Origin: an uncultured Prevotella sp.
Lineage (GTDB): Bacteria; Bacteroidota; Bacteroidia; Bacteroidales; Bacteroidaceae
Direction: 5' to 3'
Assembly (NCBI GenBank): GCA_937907705.1
Contig: CALCVP010000046.1
Coordinates: forward strand, 1 to 31,882
Length of the DNA stretch: 31,882 nt
The notes beneath the pieces were generated by a model that ran no database searches, was not told the origin of the DNA, and worked only from the letters and a program-made list of their open reading frames with translations. Of the stretch, positions 24,701 through 31,822 are shown one piece after another (position 1 is the first letter of the stretch; each line of letters opens with the position of its first letter). The position numbers were made by a program, and so were the translations under genes.

Positions 24701-25295
24701 TGCACCTGGTGGAGTGGAAATACCTGTAGACAACAATACTACCGGCAAAACGCCAGCCAACAGCAGTGCAGGCGGCAACCAAGGAGGCATCAGCATAGAA
24801 GCGGAAAAGGCCAACAGCAACGCTACCGGACCTGCAACCAAGGAGCAAGGTGGCATTACCGTGACACCGGAAGCGCCTGTCCAAAACAGCAACAACCAAG
24901 AAGGTGGACTGACAATTGGTGCTGATGAGCCTACTGTCAACAAAACTACGCCTGACAGCAATACTGCAAAAGAAGAGCCACAGCCAGAGGGAGGACTGAC
25001 GATAGAAACGGAACCCTCCGGCAAGGCCGCCCCTGCCACACAGCACCGCAATGATGCGCCCACGCAGCAACCTGCCAGCAAGGCGGAAGACAAGCCGATG
25101 CCAAAGATCAACAACAGCAAAGAAAAACCTGAAGAAGACAATGGTTTCTACTTTACTGAAGACAAACAGCAAAGCACACAGCCTGCCAGCCAGCAGCCAA
25201 CAATTACCATTGAAACAGGCAACAACGGCAAGCAGCAGAAGGAACAAAACAATGCTGATCTGAAAGACGAATACTATGACCTGAACGGGTTTTAG
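21729..25295 (+). CDS. porW: PorW/SprE-type TPR lipoprotein of type IX secretion
   Basis: 1188 residues. After 24 polar residues a hydrophobic segment ends in lipobox IVAGC (Cys41). Then NTRYNVYYNGAQAYIEASLE, characteristic of PorW/SprE, and TPR-type helical repeats (about 150-290 and 335-420), a Gln/Asn-rich spacer (about 465-510), a second conserved region (about 510-950) and a 200-residue low-complexity tail. In Porphyromonas gingivalis and Flavobacterium, PorW/SprE is needed for type IX secretion and is linked to the trans-envelope motor; that role is inferred here. The next gene is porX, which supports it. Length is greater than usual because of the repetitive tail. Confidence 0.9.
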   Translation: MARKSALTNQQSTNNKGLNHFRYKYIALTITAIMLMIVAGCSTQENTARTRWWKAFNTRYNVYYNGAQAYIEASLEKENGNKDNYTELLPLYTVGNKQSRDLGKANYDKAIEKSQKAIKLHSIKKRPEWTKNRKKTERDIEWLNRKEYNPFMWKAWMLLGRSQFQKGAFDEAASTFSYMSRLYSTQPAIYGKARAWLAKCYIEEGWQYDAEDVITKIKRDSINWRAQKEWDYTYADYYLRTAQLKEAIPYLRKVIRHEMRRKQKAREWYIMGQVQAALGNRQQAYKAFKHVVRLNPPYELEFNARIAMTEVMANGQARKMVRKLKRMAASDNNKEYLDQVYYAIGNIYLAQKDTLQAIGAYEKGNTKSTRNGIEKGVLLLHLGDLYWQREDYTNAQRCYGEAIGLLDKDRKDYQQLSDRSKILDELVPFTSAVHLQDSLQSLAKMSEKDRNAAIDRVIAALKKKEKEEQNAKAEQEAQQKMQEQGGGLNNTNNQQSNQNNTTNSTNKNAAWYFYNPMMVSQGKAAFQKLWGKRENVDNWQRVNKTVVAMTPNNQELTDEQRDSIYNAEQTADSLKQMADSAQNDPHKREYYLAQIPFSEEQMAESNKILEDGLYHSGVIFKDKLDNLALSEKNLRRITDHYPEFEHMDDVYYHLYLLYSRKPDKMQAATYLEKIKHDYPESQWTALLSDPYFEENARYGVHLEDSLYAATYTAFKDGKYTEVDANTKLSATRFPLGANRDKFIFIDGLSQLNSGNSEACLAAMEQVVSKYPESEVSPMAGMIINGVKAGRQLHSGKFDIGNMWEVRTTVLNEKDSTKARVFTAERNADFNFLLAYMPDSLNENQLLFELARYNFTNFMVRNFDIVIDDLNGIHRMKISGFKSYDEALQYARQLYTSTRIRQLATKARAIIISTSNLELLGTQYSYNDYDKFYEQHFVPLRISTVKLLTEPATIEYQQTDKEAAPDDNDLYNGGVIETNGTEISTDNATDGNAPGGVEIPVDNNTTGKTPANSSAGGNQGGISIEAEKANSNATGPATKEQGGITVTPEAPVQNSNNQEGGLTIGADEPTVNKTTPDSNTAKEEPQPEGGLTIETEPSGKAAPATQHRNDAPTQQPASKAEDKPMPKINNSKEKPEEDNGFYFTEDKQQSTQPASQQPTITIETGNNGKQQKEQNNADLKDEYYDLNGF

Positions 25296-25360
25296 CAAAG
25301 GCAGACTATCTGCACAGCTGCAACAGGCAGACACTGCCAATTATCAACTTCCATAACAAG

Positions 25361-25367
25361 AAAGGAG
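25361..25367 (+). promoter_or_regulatory. Shine-Dalgarno-like site before porX
   Basis: AAAGGAG lies 10 nt before the ATG at 25378. Such a site is rare in this window and may give porX a translation rate independent of porW. Confidence 0.45.
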
Positions 25368-25377
25368 AAACAACAAA

Positions 25378-27021
25378 ATGACCAATGGACTATTGCTTTG
25401 GGTAGATGATGAAATAGAATTACTGAAAGCCCATATCATGTTTCTTGAGAAAAAAGGATACGAAGTAGTAACTGTGAGCAATGGAACAGACGCTATCGAG
25501 CAATGCAGGCAGAAGACCTTTGACCTTGTACTGCTTGATGAGATGATGCCAGGCCTTACTGGACTGGAAACGCTTCAGCAGATAAAGGAGATACAACCTG
25601 CTACACCTGTGGTGATGGTAACCAAAAGTGAGGAAGAGAACATTATGGACCAGGCCATAGGATCCAAGATAGCCGACTATCTTATCAAACCTGTAAACCC
25701 CAGCCAGATATTGCTTACGCTGAAAAAGAATATCCACCAGCGAGAGATTGTTACCGAAATAACGCAAAGCGGCTATCAACAGAACTTCCAAGACATAGCC
25801 ATGCAGATACAGGACTGCAAGACTTGGGAGGACTGGAAGAATGTGTACCGAAGACTGGTACACTGGGAACTGGAGCTAAGCGGGACCGACAGCAACATGA
25901 CCGACATGCTGAAAATGCAGAAGGAAGAGGCTAACAACAGCTTTGCCAAATACATCAAAGCCAACTATATGGAGTGGGTAAAGCCTCAACAAGCTGCCAT
26001 GCAGAGCTTGGGACGAAGCTCGTTGCTACATAAAATCAACAATAAGAGGAAACCTGAAGCTACTGCCCAGCAAGCTGAAAAGCCCTTGATGAGCCCTGAC
26101 ATATTCAAGAAGAAAATCTTTCCACTCCTGGACGAAGGGCAGAAAGTGTTCCTAATCGTGATAGACAACTTCAGACTGGACCAATGGCGCATGCTCTCTG
26201 CCGAGATAGGCGATATGTTCGACATAGAAGAAGACACCTATCTGAGCATTCTTCCCACTGCCACCCAATATGCCAGAAACGCTATTTTCAGTGGCTTGAT
26301 GCCCAACAAAATAGCCGAGATGTTTCCTGACCTTTGGGTGGATGAAGACGAAGAAGAGGGCAAGAACCTCAATGAAGGACCGCTTATCCGGACGCAACTG
26401 GAGCGTTTTCGCCGCCACGACACTTTTTCTTACCACAAGATTAACGACTCAACAGGTGCCGACAGGTTCTTGCAACAGTATAACCAACTGGCCGACAACG
26501 ACCTCAATGTGCTGGTCATCAACTTTATTGATATGCTAAGCCATGCCCGCACCGAGTCAAAGATGGTCAGAGAACTGGCCAACAACGAGTCTGCTTACCG
26601 CAGCATTACGCTCAGCTGGTTTAAGCACTCTGTATTGTCAGAACTCTTCAAGCTATTGGCGCAGAGCCAATATACGGTAGTGATAACCACTGACCACGGC
26701 AGTATAAGGGCATCAAAGCCAGTCAAGATTATCGGTGATCGCAACACCAATACCAATCTAAGGTATAAATTGGGCAAAAACCTGAACTATAATTCCAAAG
26801 AGGTTTTTGTGATAAAAGAACCGCATAAAGCGCAACTGCCGGCTCCCAACCTGAGCACATCATACGTATTTGCTACGGGCGACACCTTCTTTGCCTATCC
26901 CAACAATTACAATTACTATGTGTCGTACTATAAAGACACATTCCAACATGGCGGCATCTCGATGGAAGAGATGATTATACCTCTTGTCACCATGAGAGGC
27001 AGAGGGGTAAGGCGCGCATAG
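25378..27021 (+). CDS. porX: PorX: response regulator with PglZ domain, type IX secretion control
   Basis: 547 residues. Receiver domain (about 1-120) with acidic pair Asp10-Asp11, phospho-acceptor Asp54 (LVLLDEMMPG), Thr82 and Lys104. A helical linker (about 125-235) leads to a PglZ/alkaline-phosphatase-like domain (about 250-545) with metal-site candidates Asp263 (LIVIDNFRLDQ), Asp385/His389 (FIDMLSH), Asp439-His440 (TTDHGS) and His524 (FQHGG). In P. gingivalis PorX works with kinase PorY and controls type IX secretion genes; the PglZ part binds zinc and has phosphodiesterase activity in vitro. The whole set of residues looks intact. It lies 82 nt after porW. Confidence 0.95.
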   Translation: MTNGLLLWVDDEIELLKAHIMFLEKKGYEVVTVSNGTDAIEQCRQKTFDLVLLDEMMPGLTGLETLQQIKEIQPATPVVMVTKSEEENIMDQAIGSKIADYLIKPVNPSQILLTLKKNIHQREIVTEITQSGYQQNFQDIAMQIQDCKTWEDWKNVYRRLVHWELELSGTDSNMTDMLKMQKEEANNSFAKYIKANYMEWVKPQQAAMQSLGRSSLLHKINNKRKPEATAQQAEKPLMSPDIFKKKIFPLLDEGQKVFLIVIDNFRLDQWRMLSAEIGDMFDIEEDTYLSILPTATQYARNAIFSGLMPNKIAEMFPDLWVDEDEEEGKNLNEGPLIRTQLERFRRHDTFSYHKINDSTGADRFLQQYNQLADNDLNVLVINFIDMLSHARTESKMVRELANNESAYRSITLSWFKHSVLSELFKLLAQSQYTVVITTDHGSIRASKPVKIIGDRNTNTNLRYKLGKNLNYNSKEVFVIKEPHKAQLPAPNLSTSYVFATGDTFFAYPNNYNYYVSYYKDTFQHGGISMEEMIIPLVTMRGRGVRRA

Positions 27022-27076
27022 CATTGCACTGCATTGGCGCACAATAATCCTGTCAATAGAAAACAAAAGCTGCACA

Positions 27077-27100
27077 AAAGGCAGAACCAATTCTGCCTTT
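27077..27100 (+). terminator. Intercistronic hairpin between porX and tsaE
   Basis: AAAGGCAGAA (27077-27086) pairs perfectly with 27091-27100 around CCAA, extended by CAC/GTG. No U-run follows (GTGGTTAT), so it may be an mRNA stability or attenuation element. Confidence 0.45.
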
Positions 27101-27122
27101 GTGGTTATAAATATCATAACAA

Positions 27123-27536
27123 ATGGAAATAAAAATAGACAATCTTGAAAACATTAAGGCTGCCGCCCAGCAGTTTGTAGACAACATGGGCAACAACCGT
27201 GTGTTTGCCTTTTACGGCAAAATGGGTGCAGGCAAGACCACTTTCATCAAGGCTATCTGCGAATGTTTAGGCGTTGACGATGTGATTACATCGCCTACCT
27301 TTGCCATCGTCAACGAGTATTCATCAGCCGAGAGCGGACAAGTGATTTATCATTTTGATTTCTACCGCATCAAGAAGTTGGAAGAAGTCTACGACATGGG
27401 CTATGAAGAGTACTTCGACAGTGGCAATCCCTGCTTCATTGAATGGCCCGAACTAATAGAAAGTCTCCTGCCGGAAGACGCTGTAAAAGTGAACATTGAG
27501 GAGCAGGAAGACGGTAGCCGAGTGGTTACATTTTAG
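27123..27536 (+). CDS. tsaE: tRNA threonylcarbamoyladenosine synthesis ATPase TsaE
   Basis: The ATPase that works with TsaB and TsaD in making t6A37 of ANN-decoding tRNAs. 137 residues with P-loop GKMGAGKTT (32-40), SPTF (57-60), VNEY, HFDFYRI and FIEWPE (105-110), the full set of family motifs. Cytoplasmic. It follows porX by 101 nt and closes the aroA-porW-porX-tsaE block, an order recalled from other Bacteroidales. Confidence 0.93.
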   Translation: MEIKIDNLENIKAAAQQFVDNMGNNRVFAFYGKMGAGKTTFIKAICECLGVDDVITSPTFAIVNEYSSAESGQVIYHFDFYRIKKLEEVYDMGYEEYFDSGNPCFIEWPELIESLLPEDAVKVNIEEQEDGSRVVTF

Positions 27537-27636
27537 GCAAAACGCCACAAAGAGGGTCTGTCTTTGACACACAGAAAGCCTCAACGGGATATCTGCACCT
27601 CTCAAACAGCAGATGAAAAAGATTGGAACAAAGAGA

Positions 27637-27725
27637 TGCCCACAGTGTGTTCATCAAGTGCCCACGGCTTGGGCAACGGATGCCCACGGGCTGGGCACTC
27701 ATTGCCCAAGCCGTGGGGCATTGCC
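27637..27725. repeat. 11/22-bp periodic array 4 (TGCCCA type)
   Basis: TGCCCA occurs at 27637, 27659, 27681 and 27703, exactly 22 bp apart, and TGGGCA-like half-steps at 27648, 27670, 27692 and 27714 lie midway. A perfect 16-bp inverted repeat, CCCACGGCTTGGGCAA (27661-27676) with 27702-27717, is embedded. The anchor differs from the other three arrays but the period is the same. The rest of 27537-27855 holds the terminator and no gene. Confidence 0.8.
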
Positions 27726-27769
27726 GATACCAATGCTGTCTGCACACAGAAGCATGTCAACTCACCCCA

Positions 27770-27837
27770 CAACGCAACAAGGGCATAGCTAAAAAATAGC
27801 GGTTTTGCTACTTTTAGGCTATGCCCTTGTTGCGTTG
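27770..27837. terminator. Bidirectional terminator between tsaE and the CCA-adding enzyme gene
   Basis: A perfect 20-bp stem (27770-27789 with 27818-27837) encloses a loop with a smaller TAGC/GCTA hairpin and an A6 run on one side and T4 runs on the other. It separates the converging transcription units. Confidence 0.75.
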
Positions 27838-27855
27838 TTCATTCAAGCTTGGCCA

Positions 27856-29280
27856 TCAAGCCAAACCCATTTTCCTGGCTTTCTCTATCAACAGGTTCAT
27901 CAGAGGCTCACGCTCATTCGGCACTTTGTTGTCAAGCACGGCATCTTTAAGCGTCTGCTTCAGCGTGCCTACCGCTGCCGACGGCTTCAGATGAAACATT
28001 TCCATGATTTCATTGCCGTCGATGCAAGGCTGCAACAGGCGTTTATAGTCTTTTTCTTTCAAGTCGTGCAGCTTGGCACGCACAATGCGGAAGTTTTCAA
28101 GAAAGCGCTGTTTCCTCGCCATATTCTTGCTGGTAATGTCGGCTTCACACAGCAGCATGAGGTCATCTATGTCATCACCGGCATCGTTGAGCAAGCGCCT
28201 TACGGCACTGTCTGTAACTTCTTCATCAGCAATAACGATAGGACGCATATGCAGGTCTACCAGTTTCTGCACATATTTCATCTTGCTGTCCATTGGCAGT
28301 TTGAGGCGCCTGAACACGTCAGGCACCATCTTCGCACCTATATAATTGTGGTTATGGAAAGTCCATCCCACATTATTGTCCCACCGCTTCGTGCGGGCCT
28401 TGCCTATGTCGTGCATCAAGGCAGCCCACCTCAGCCACAGGTTGTCAGACCGCTTGCACACATTGTCAAGTACCTCCAAGGTATGATAGAAGTTGTTCTT
28501 GTGCGCTCTACCGTTGCGAGTTTCTACAATATCCAAGTTTGTCAGTTCGGGCAAGATGAGCTGCAACAGCCCGCAACGCTGCAAATCCACAAAGCCTTTG
28601 CTGGGCGTAGAGGTCATCATTATCTTGTTAAGCTCCTCTTCTATGCGCTCACCACTGATAATCTTGATGCGCTCGGCATTGCGTTGCAGTGCATCAAAGG
28701 TCTCGTCTTCAATCATAAAGTTGAGCTGTGTGGCAAACCTTATGCACCGCATCATGCGCAAAGGGTCATCACTGAACGTAATGTCAGGGTCCAATGGCGT
28801 ACGGATAATGCCGTCTTCCATATCTTCAATGCCATAAAAGGGGTCTACCAGCTCGCCAAAACGCTTCTCGTTCAGGCAGACAGCCAAAGCATTGATGGTA
28901 AAATCGCGACGGTTCTGGTCATCCTCCAAGGTGCCATCCTCAACAACAGGCTTACGGGAATCATGGCTATAGCTTTCTTTTCGTGCACCTACAAACTCTA
29001 CTTCCATACCTTTATACTTCACCTGAGCGGTGCCGAAATTACGGAAAACAGATATTTTGGCACGTCTGCCCAACTCTTTTCTCAAAGCATCAGCCACCGC
29101 TATGCCACTGCCAACTACCACGACATCAATGTCGTTTGAAGGCCTTTCAAGGAACAAATCACGCACATATCCACCTACAACATAGCACTCAACGCCTAAG
29201 GAATCGGCAGCAGAAGAAATTTTATGGAATATATCTTTATCGAGCAATCGCGCCAAATCGGCGTTTGTAAGTAACTTCAT
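27856..29280 (-). CDS. CCA tRNA nucleotidyltransferase / poly(A) polymerase family with HD domain
   Basis: 474 residues from ATG 29280 (MKLLTNADLA). Nucleotidyltransferase head: VVGGYVRDLFLERPSNDIDV with the metal-binding DxD, then RRDFTINALAV and PLRMMRCIRFA (class II signature). An HD domain follows (HTLEVLDNV and LMHDIGKA), as in enzymes that also have phosphatase activity. It probably adds or repairs the 3' CCA of tRNAs, consistent with the CCA-less tRNA-Pro gene here. A role as poly(A) polymerase cannot be excluded by sequence. The promoter overlaps that of the divergent lipoprotein gene. Confidence 0.92.
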   Translation of the reverse strand: MKLLTNADLARLLDKDIFHKISSAADSLGVECYVVGGYVRDLFLERPSNDIDVVVVGSGIAVADALRKELGRRAKISVFRNFGTAQVKYKGMEVEFVGARKESYSHDSRKPVVEDGTLEDDQNRRDFTINALAVCLNEKRFGELVDPFYGIEDMEDGIIRTPLDPDITFSDDPLRMMRCIRFATQLNFMIEDETFDALQRNAERIKIISGERIEEELNKIMMTSTPSKGFVDLQRCGLLQLILPELTNLDIVETRNGRAHKNNFYHTLEVLDNVCKRSDNLWLRWAALMHDIGKARTKRWDNNVGWTFHNHNYIGAKMVPDVFRRLKLPMDSKMKYVQKLVDLHMRPIVIADEEVTDSAVRRLLNDAGDDIDDLMLLCEADITSKNMARKQRFLENFRIVRAKLHDLKEKDYKRLLQPCIDGNEIMEMFHLKPSAAVGTLKQTLKDAVLDNKVPNEREPLMNLLIEKARKMGLA

Positions 29281-29304
29281 AATCAATTATTTTGTAAGCG
29301 GATG

Positions 29305-29336
29305 CAAAATTACAAAATTTTGTTTACCTTTGCAAA
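29305..29336 (-). promoter_or_regulatory. Predicted promoter of the CCA-adding enzyme gene
   Basis: Minus-strand TTTG (29336-29333), 20-bp spacer, TAATTTTG (29312-29305): full consensus; leader about 20 nt. Confidence 0.65.
29325..29332 (+). promoter_or_regulatory. Predicted -7 box of the divergent lipoprotein gene
   Basis: TACCTTTG matches TAnnTTTG. It lies wholly between the -33 and -7 boxes of the opposite promoter. The start point would be close to 29340, so the message is leaderless from ATG 29341 or has a leader of about 13 nt to ATG 29353. Confidence 0.5.
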
Positions 29337-29340
29337 ATAA

Positions 29341-29820
29341 ATGTATCAGAAGATGAAAACAAGTATAAAGGCCTTTCTATTGGTATTTGTGGCTGCAATA
29401 ACCTTTCATTCCTGCAGCGACAACAGCATGGAAAAGCAGGCGCAACACTATCTGCAAGAAGCTAAAAAGCATGCAGACAAAGGCGAATTTGACCAAGCAT
29501 TAGCCAATATAGACTCTTTACGGAAGAACTGCAGGCAAGACATCAAAGCCCGCGAAGCAGCACTGAAGCTCTATCAAAGCACAGAACTGAAGCGTGCGCA
29601 GCAGACTGTGCAACAGGTAGACGCCAAGTTGCAGCAAATCAACAGCGAATACAACAAGATGAGCAGCACGGTAAGCAGCTTGAAAAAACAAGGCATTGCC
29701 ACGGCACAACAACTGGAAGCATTCACCAAAATGCGCATTCTGCGCGACTCCTTACAGACTGCCTTTGATACAGAATGCGCCAAAGTAAGATTTATCAAGC
29801 AGAAAATGAGCGAGCAGTAA
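29341..29820 (+). CDS. Small coiled-coil lipoprotein
   Basis: 155 residues from the likely start at 29353 (MKTSIKAFLLVFVAAITFHSC, lipobox FHSC); four more from ATG 29341. A TPR-like helix pair, AQHYLQEAKKHADKGEFDQA then LANIDSLRKN, is followed by a coiled coil (about 75-150). No enzyme motif. Conserved in Bacteroidales as an uncharacterised envelope lipoprotein. It is divergent from the CCA-adding enzyme gene, and a weak AGGCC/GGCCT hairpin (29856-29877) follows. Confidence 0.75.
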   Translation: MYQKMKTSIKAFLLVFVAAITFHSCSDNSMEKQAQHYLQEAKKHADKGEFDQALANIDSLRKNCRQDIKAREAALKLYQSTELKRAQQTVQQVDAKLQQINSEYNKMSSTVSSLKKQGIATAQQLEAFTKMRILRDSLQTAFDTECAKVRFIKQKMSEQ

Positions 29821-29920
29821 ATAGCTTTTGCACGCTTGATATAAGTAAAGAATGAAGGCCACACCATAGCTGGGCCTCTAAAATATCAAAGCGAGTTATT
29901 TCTGTTTCATTGAAATTGAT

Positions 29921-29928
29921 TAACTTTG
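29921..29928 (+). promoter_or_regulatory. Predicted -7 box of the DUF1599 operon
   Basis: TAACTTTG matches TAnnTTTG; -33 is poorly matched. The start point would be about 15 nt before the ATG at 29949. Confidence 0.45.
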
Positions 29929-29948
29929 CACCATATATAATAAGGTAT

Positions 29949-30503
29949 ATGCAAAACAATACATCCAAAACCGAACAGCAGTTTAAAGAAGTGATGAATG
30001 GATGCAGAGAGCTCTTTGCAGCCAAGTTGCACGACTATGGGGCCTCTTGGCGCATATTACGCCCGTCATCGCTTACCGACCAGCTGTTTATCAAGGCCAA
30101 GCGCATCAGAAGTTTGGAAATAAAGAAAGAATCTTTGGTGGGCGAAGGCATCATGCCAGAGTTTGTAGCACTGATTAACTATGGCATCATAGGATTGATA
30201 CAGCTTGAAAACGGATATGTAGACCAAGTGGATATCTGCCCGGAAGAAGCACTGCTGCTGTATGACAAGCACGCAGAAGAGGCGCTGCAACTGATGATTC
30301 GGAAGAACCACGACTACGATGAGGCATGGCGCTCCATGAGAGTAAGCAGCTATACCGACCTGATACTGACCAAGATACAGCGCATAAAAGAGATAGAAGA
30401 CCTCAATGGCTGCACACTGGTGTCTGAAGGCATTGGTGCCAACTACATGGATATTATCAACTATGCTGTCTTTGGCGTAATAAAACTTACAGAAAAGGAA
30501 TGA
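29949..30503 (+). CDS. DUF1599 (nucleotide-modification-associated domain) protein
   Basis: 184 residues with two copies of the DUF1599 domain: repeat one around KLHDYGASWRILRPSSLTDQ and repeat two around KNHDYDEAWRSMRVSSYTDL, each followed by IKAKRIRSLE or TKIQRIKEIE and a closing GEGI or SEGIGANYMDIINYAVFG. The duplicated H-D-Y-x-x-(A/S)-W motif suggests a ligand site. The family has been associated by genome context with nucleotide modification, but the activity is unknown. The start at 29949 is the ATG after the promoter. Its stop overlaps the next start (ATGA). Confidence 0.85.
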   Translation: MQNNTSKTEQQFKEVMNGCRELFAAKLHDYGASWRILRPSSLTDQLFIKAKRIRSLEIKKESLVGEGIMPEFVALINYGIIGLIQLENGYVDQVDICPEEALLLYDKHAEEALQLMIRKNHDYDEAWRSMRVSSYTDLILTKIQRIKEIEDLNGCTLVSEGIGANYMDIINYAVFGVIKLTEKE

Positions 30504-31822
30504 AACTCAAGGATATAGCACTGGGCACTTTAGTCAACATCAGCCGCTTTGCAGTAGCTGCCACCTTTATCTTCTCAGGATATGTAAAGGCTATCGACCC
30601 ACAAGGCACCCAATACAAGATACAAGACTATCTTGAGGCATTGCATATAACAGGCTACATGCCTGACTATGCCACATTAGGTACTGCCGTGCTATTGGGA
30701 AGCATAGAGTTCTGTATGGGCATCTTCTTGCTCTTTGCCGTGCACCGGCACCTCGTTTCGCGGCTGATACTGATATTCATGGGTATCATGACACCACTTA
30801 CACTGTGGTTAGCCATAGACAATCCGATAAAAGACTGTGGCTGCTTTGGCGATGCACTGCTACTTACCAACTGGCAAACATTCTACAAAAACATCATACT
30901 GCTGGCTGGAGCAGCACTCTTGTGCAAGAAGCCACTGCTGATGCACCGCTTCATCAGCAAGACTAACCAATGGATAGTGGTTATCTATACCATGCTCTTT
31001 ATTCTGGTATCAAGCACTGTGAGCATGTACACACTGCCCCAATTTGACTTCAGGCCCTACCACATAGGGGTGAATATCAAAGACGGCATGACCATTCCAA
31101 AAGGAGCCAAAGAGCCTAAGTTTGAGACAACTTTTATCCTTGAAAAGAACGGAACACGCAAAGAGTTTACCCTTGACAACTATCCAGACTCCACATGGAC
31201 ATTCATTGACAGCAAGACTGTGCAGACAGAAGAGGGCTATGTGCCACCTATCCACGACTTCTCAATACAAACCATAGACACAGGAGAAGACATCACTGAC
31301 AGCGTAATCAGCCAAAAAGGGTATGTATTCCTCTTCATTTCGCCACATCTTGAAGTGGCAGACGACTCCAACTTCGGCGATATTGACCGCATATACGAGT
31401 ATTGTCAGGAAAAGCATTACCCCTTCTATGCACTTACGGCAAGTACAGAAAAAGGCATACAGCACTGGAGAGACATAACAGGAGCAGAGTACAACTTCTA
31501 CATTACTGATGAAACCACACTGAAAACAATCATCAGAAGCAATCCAGGACTGTTGCTGCTGAAGGACGGAACCATCATAGGCAAATGGGGACACAATACG
31601 CTTCCAGACCTCACAGAAGAGTCTCCAGCATTGGAAAAGACACCTTACGGGCACATAACAGAGAAAAGCATAACCCAGAAAATATCAGAAATCATACTGT
31701 GGTATCTGCTTCCGCTACTGATAATCTCGCTGCTTGACCGCATTTGGCACTTCTCTCTGTGGATTAGAAGAAACAATATACTAACACGATATATCAACTT
31801 TTTAAAACAAAAAAGAAAATGA
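30500..31822 (+). CDS. DoxX/MauE-like membrane protein with thioredoxin-like C-terminal domain
   Basis: 440 residues. Four membrane helices (about 10-165) form a DoxX/MauE-type domain carrying DCGCFGD (112-118), the MauE signature. A fifth helix (about 159-176) leads to a periplasmic domain with a DUF-type strand region and a thioredoxin-like fold (about 270-365: YVFLFISPHLE, EKHYPFYALTAS, GLLLLKDGTIIGKWG); the position of CxxC reads SPHLE, so the fold lacks a redox pair. A last helix (about 398-412) and basic tail follow. It may act in envelope redox or as a partner. Between DUF1599 and tpiA, with ATGA overlaps on both sides. Confidence 0.85.
   Translation: MKLKDIALGTLVNISRFAVAATFIFSGYVKAIDPQGTQYKIQDYLEALHITGYMPDYATLGTAVLLGSIEFCMGIFLLFAVHRHLVSRLILIFMGIMTPLTLWLAIDNPIKDCGCFGDALLLTNWQTFYKNIILLAGAALLCKKPLLMHRFISKTNQWIVVIYTMLFILVSSTVSMYTLPQFDFRPYHIGVNIKDGMTIPKGAKEPKFETTFILEKNGTRKEFTLDNYPDSTWTFIDSKTVQTEEGYVPPIHDFSIQTIDTGEDITDSVISQKGYVFLFISPHLEVADDSNFGDIDRIYEYCQEKHYPFYALTASTEKGIQHWRDITGAEYNFYITDETTLKTIIRSNPGLLLLKDGTIIGKWGHNTLPDLTEESPALEKTPYGHITEKSITQKISEIILWYLLPLLIISLLDRIWHFSLWIRRNNILTRYINFLKQKRK

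Noticed and set aside
27805..29139. 444-codon open frame on the plus strand
   Set aside because: It is antisense to the well-supported CCA-adding enzyme gene, has no recognisable domain and starts inside the terminator hairpin.
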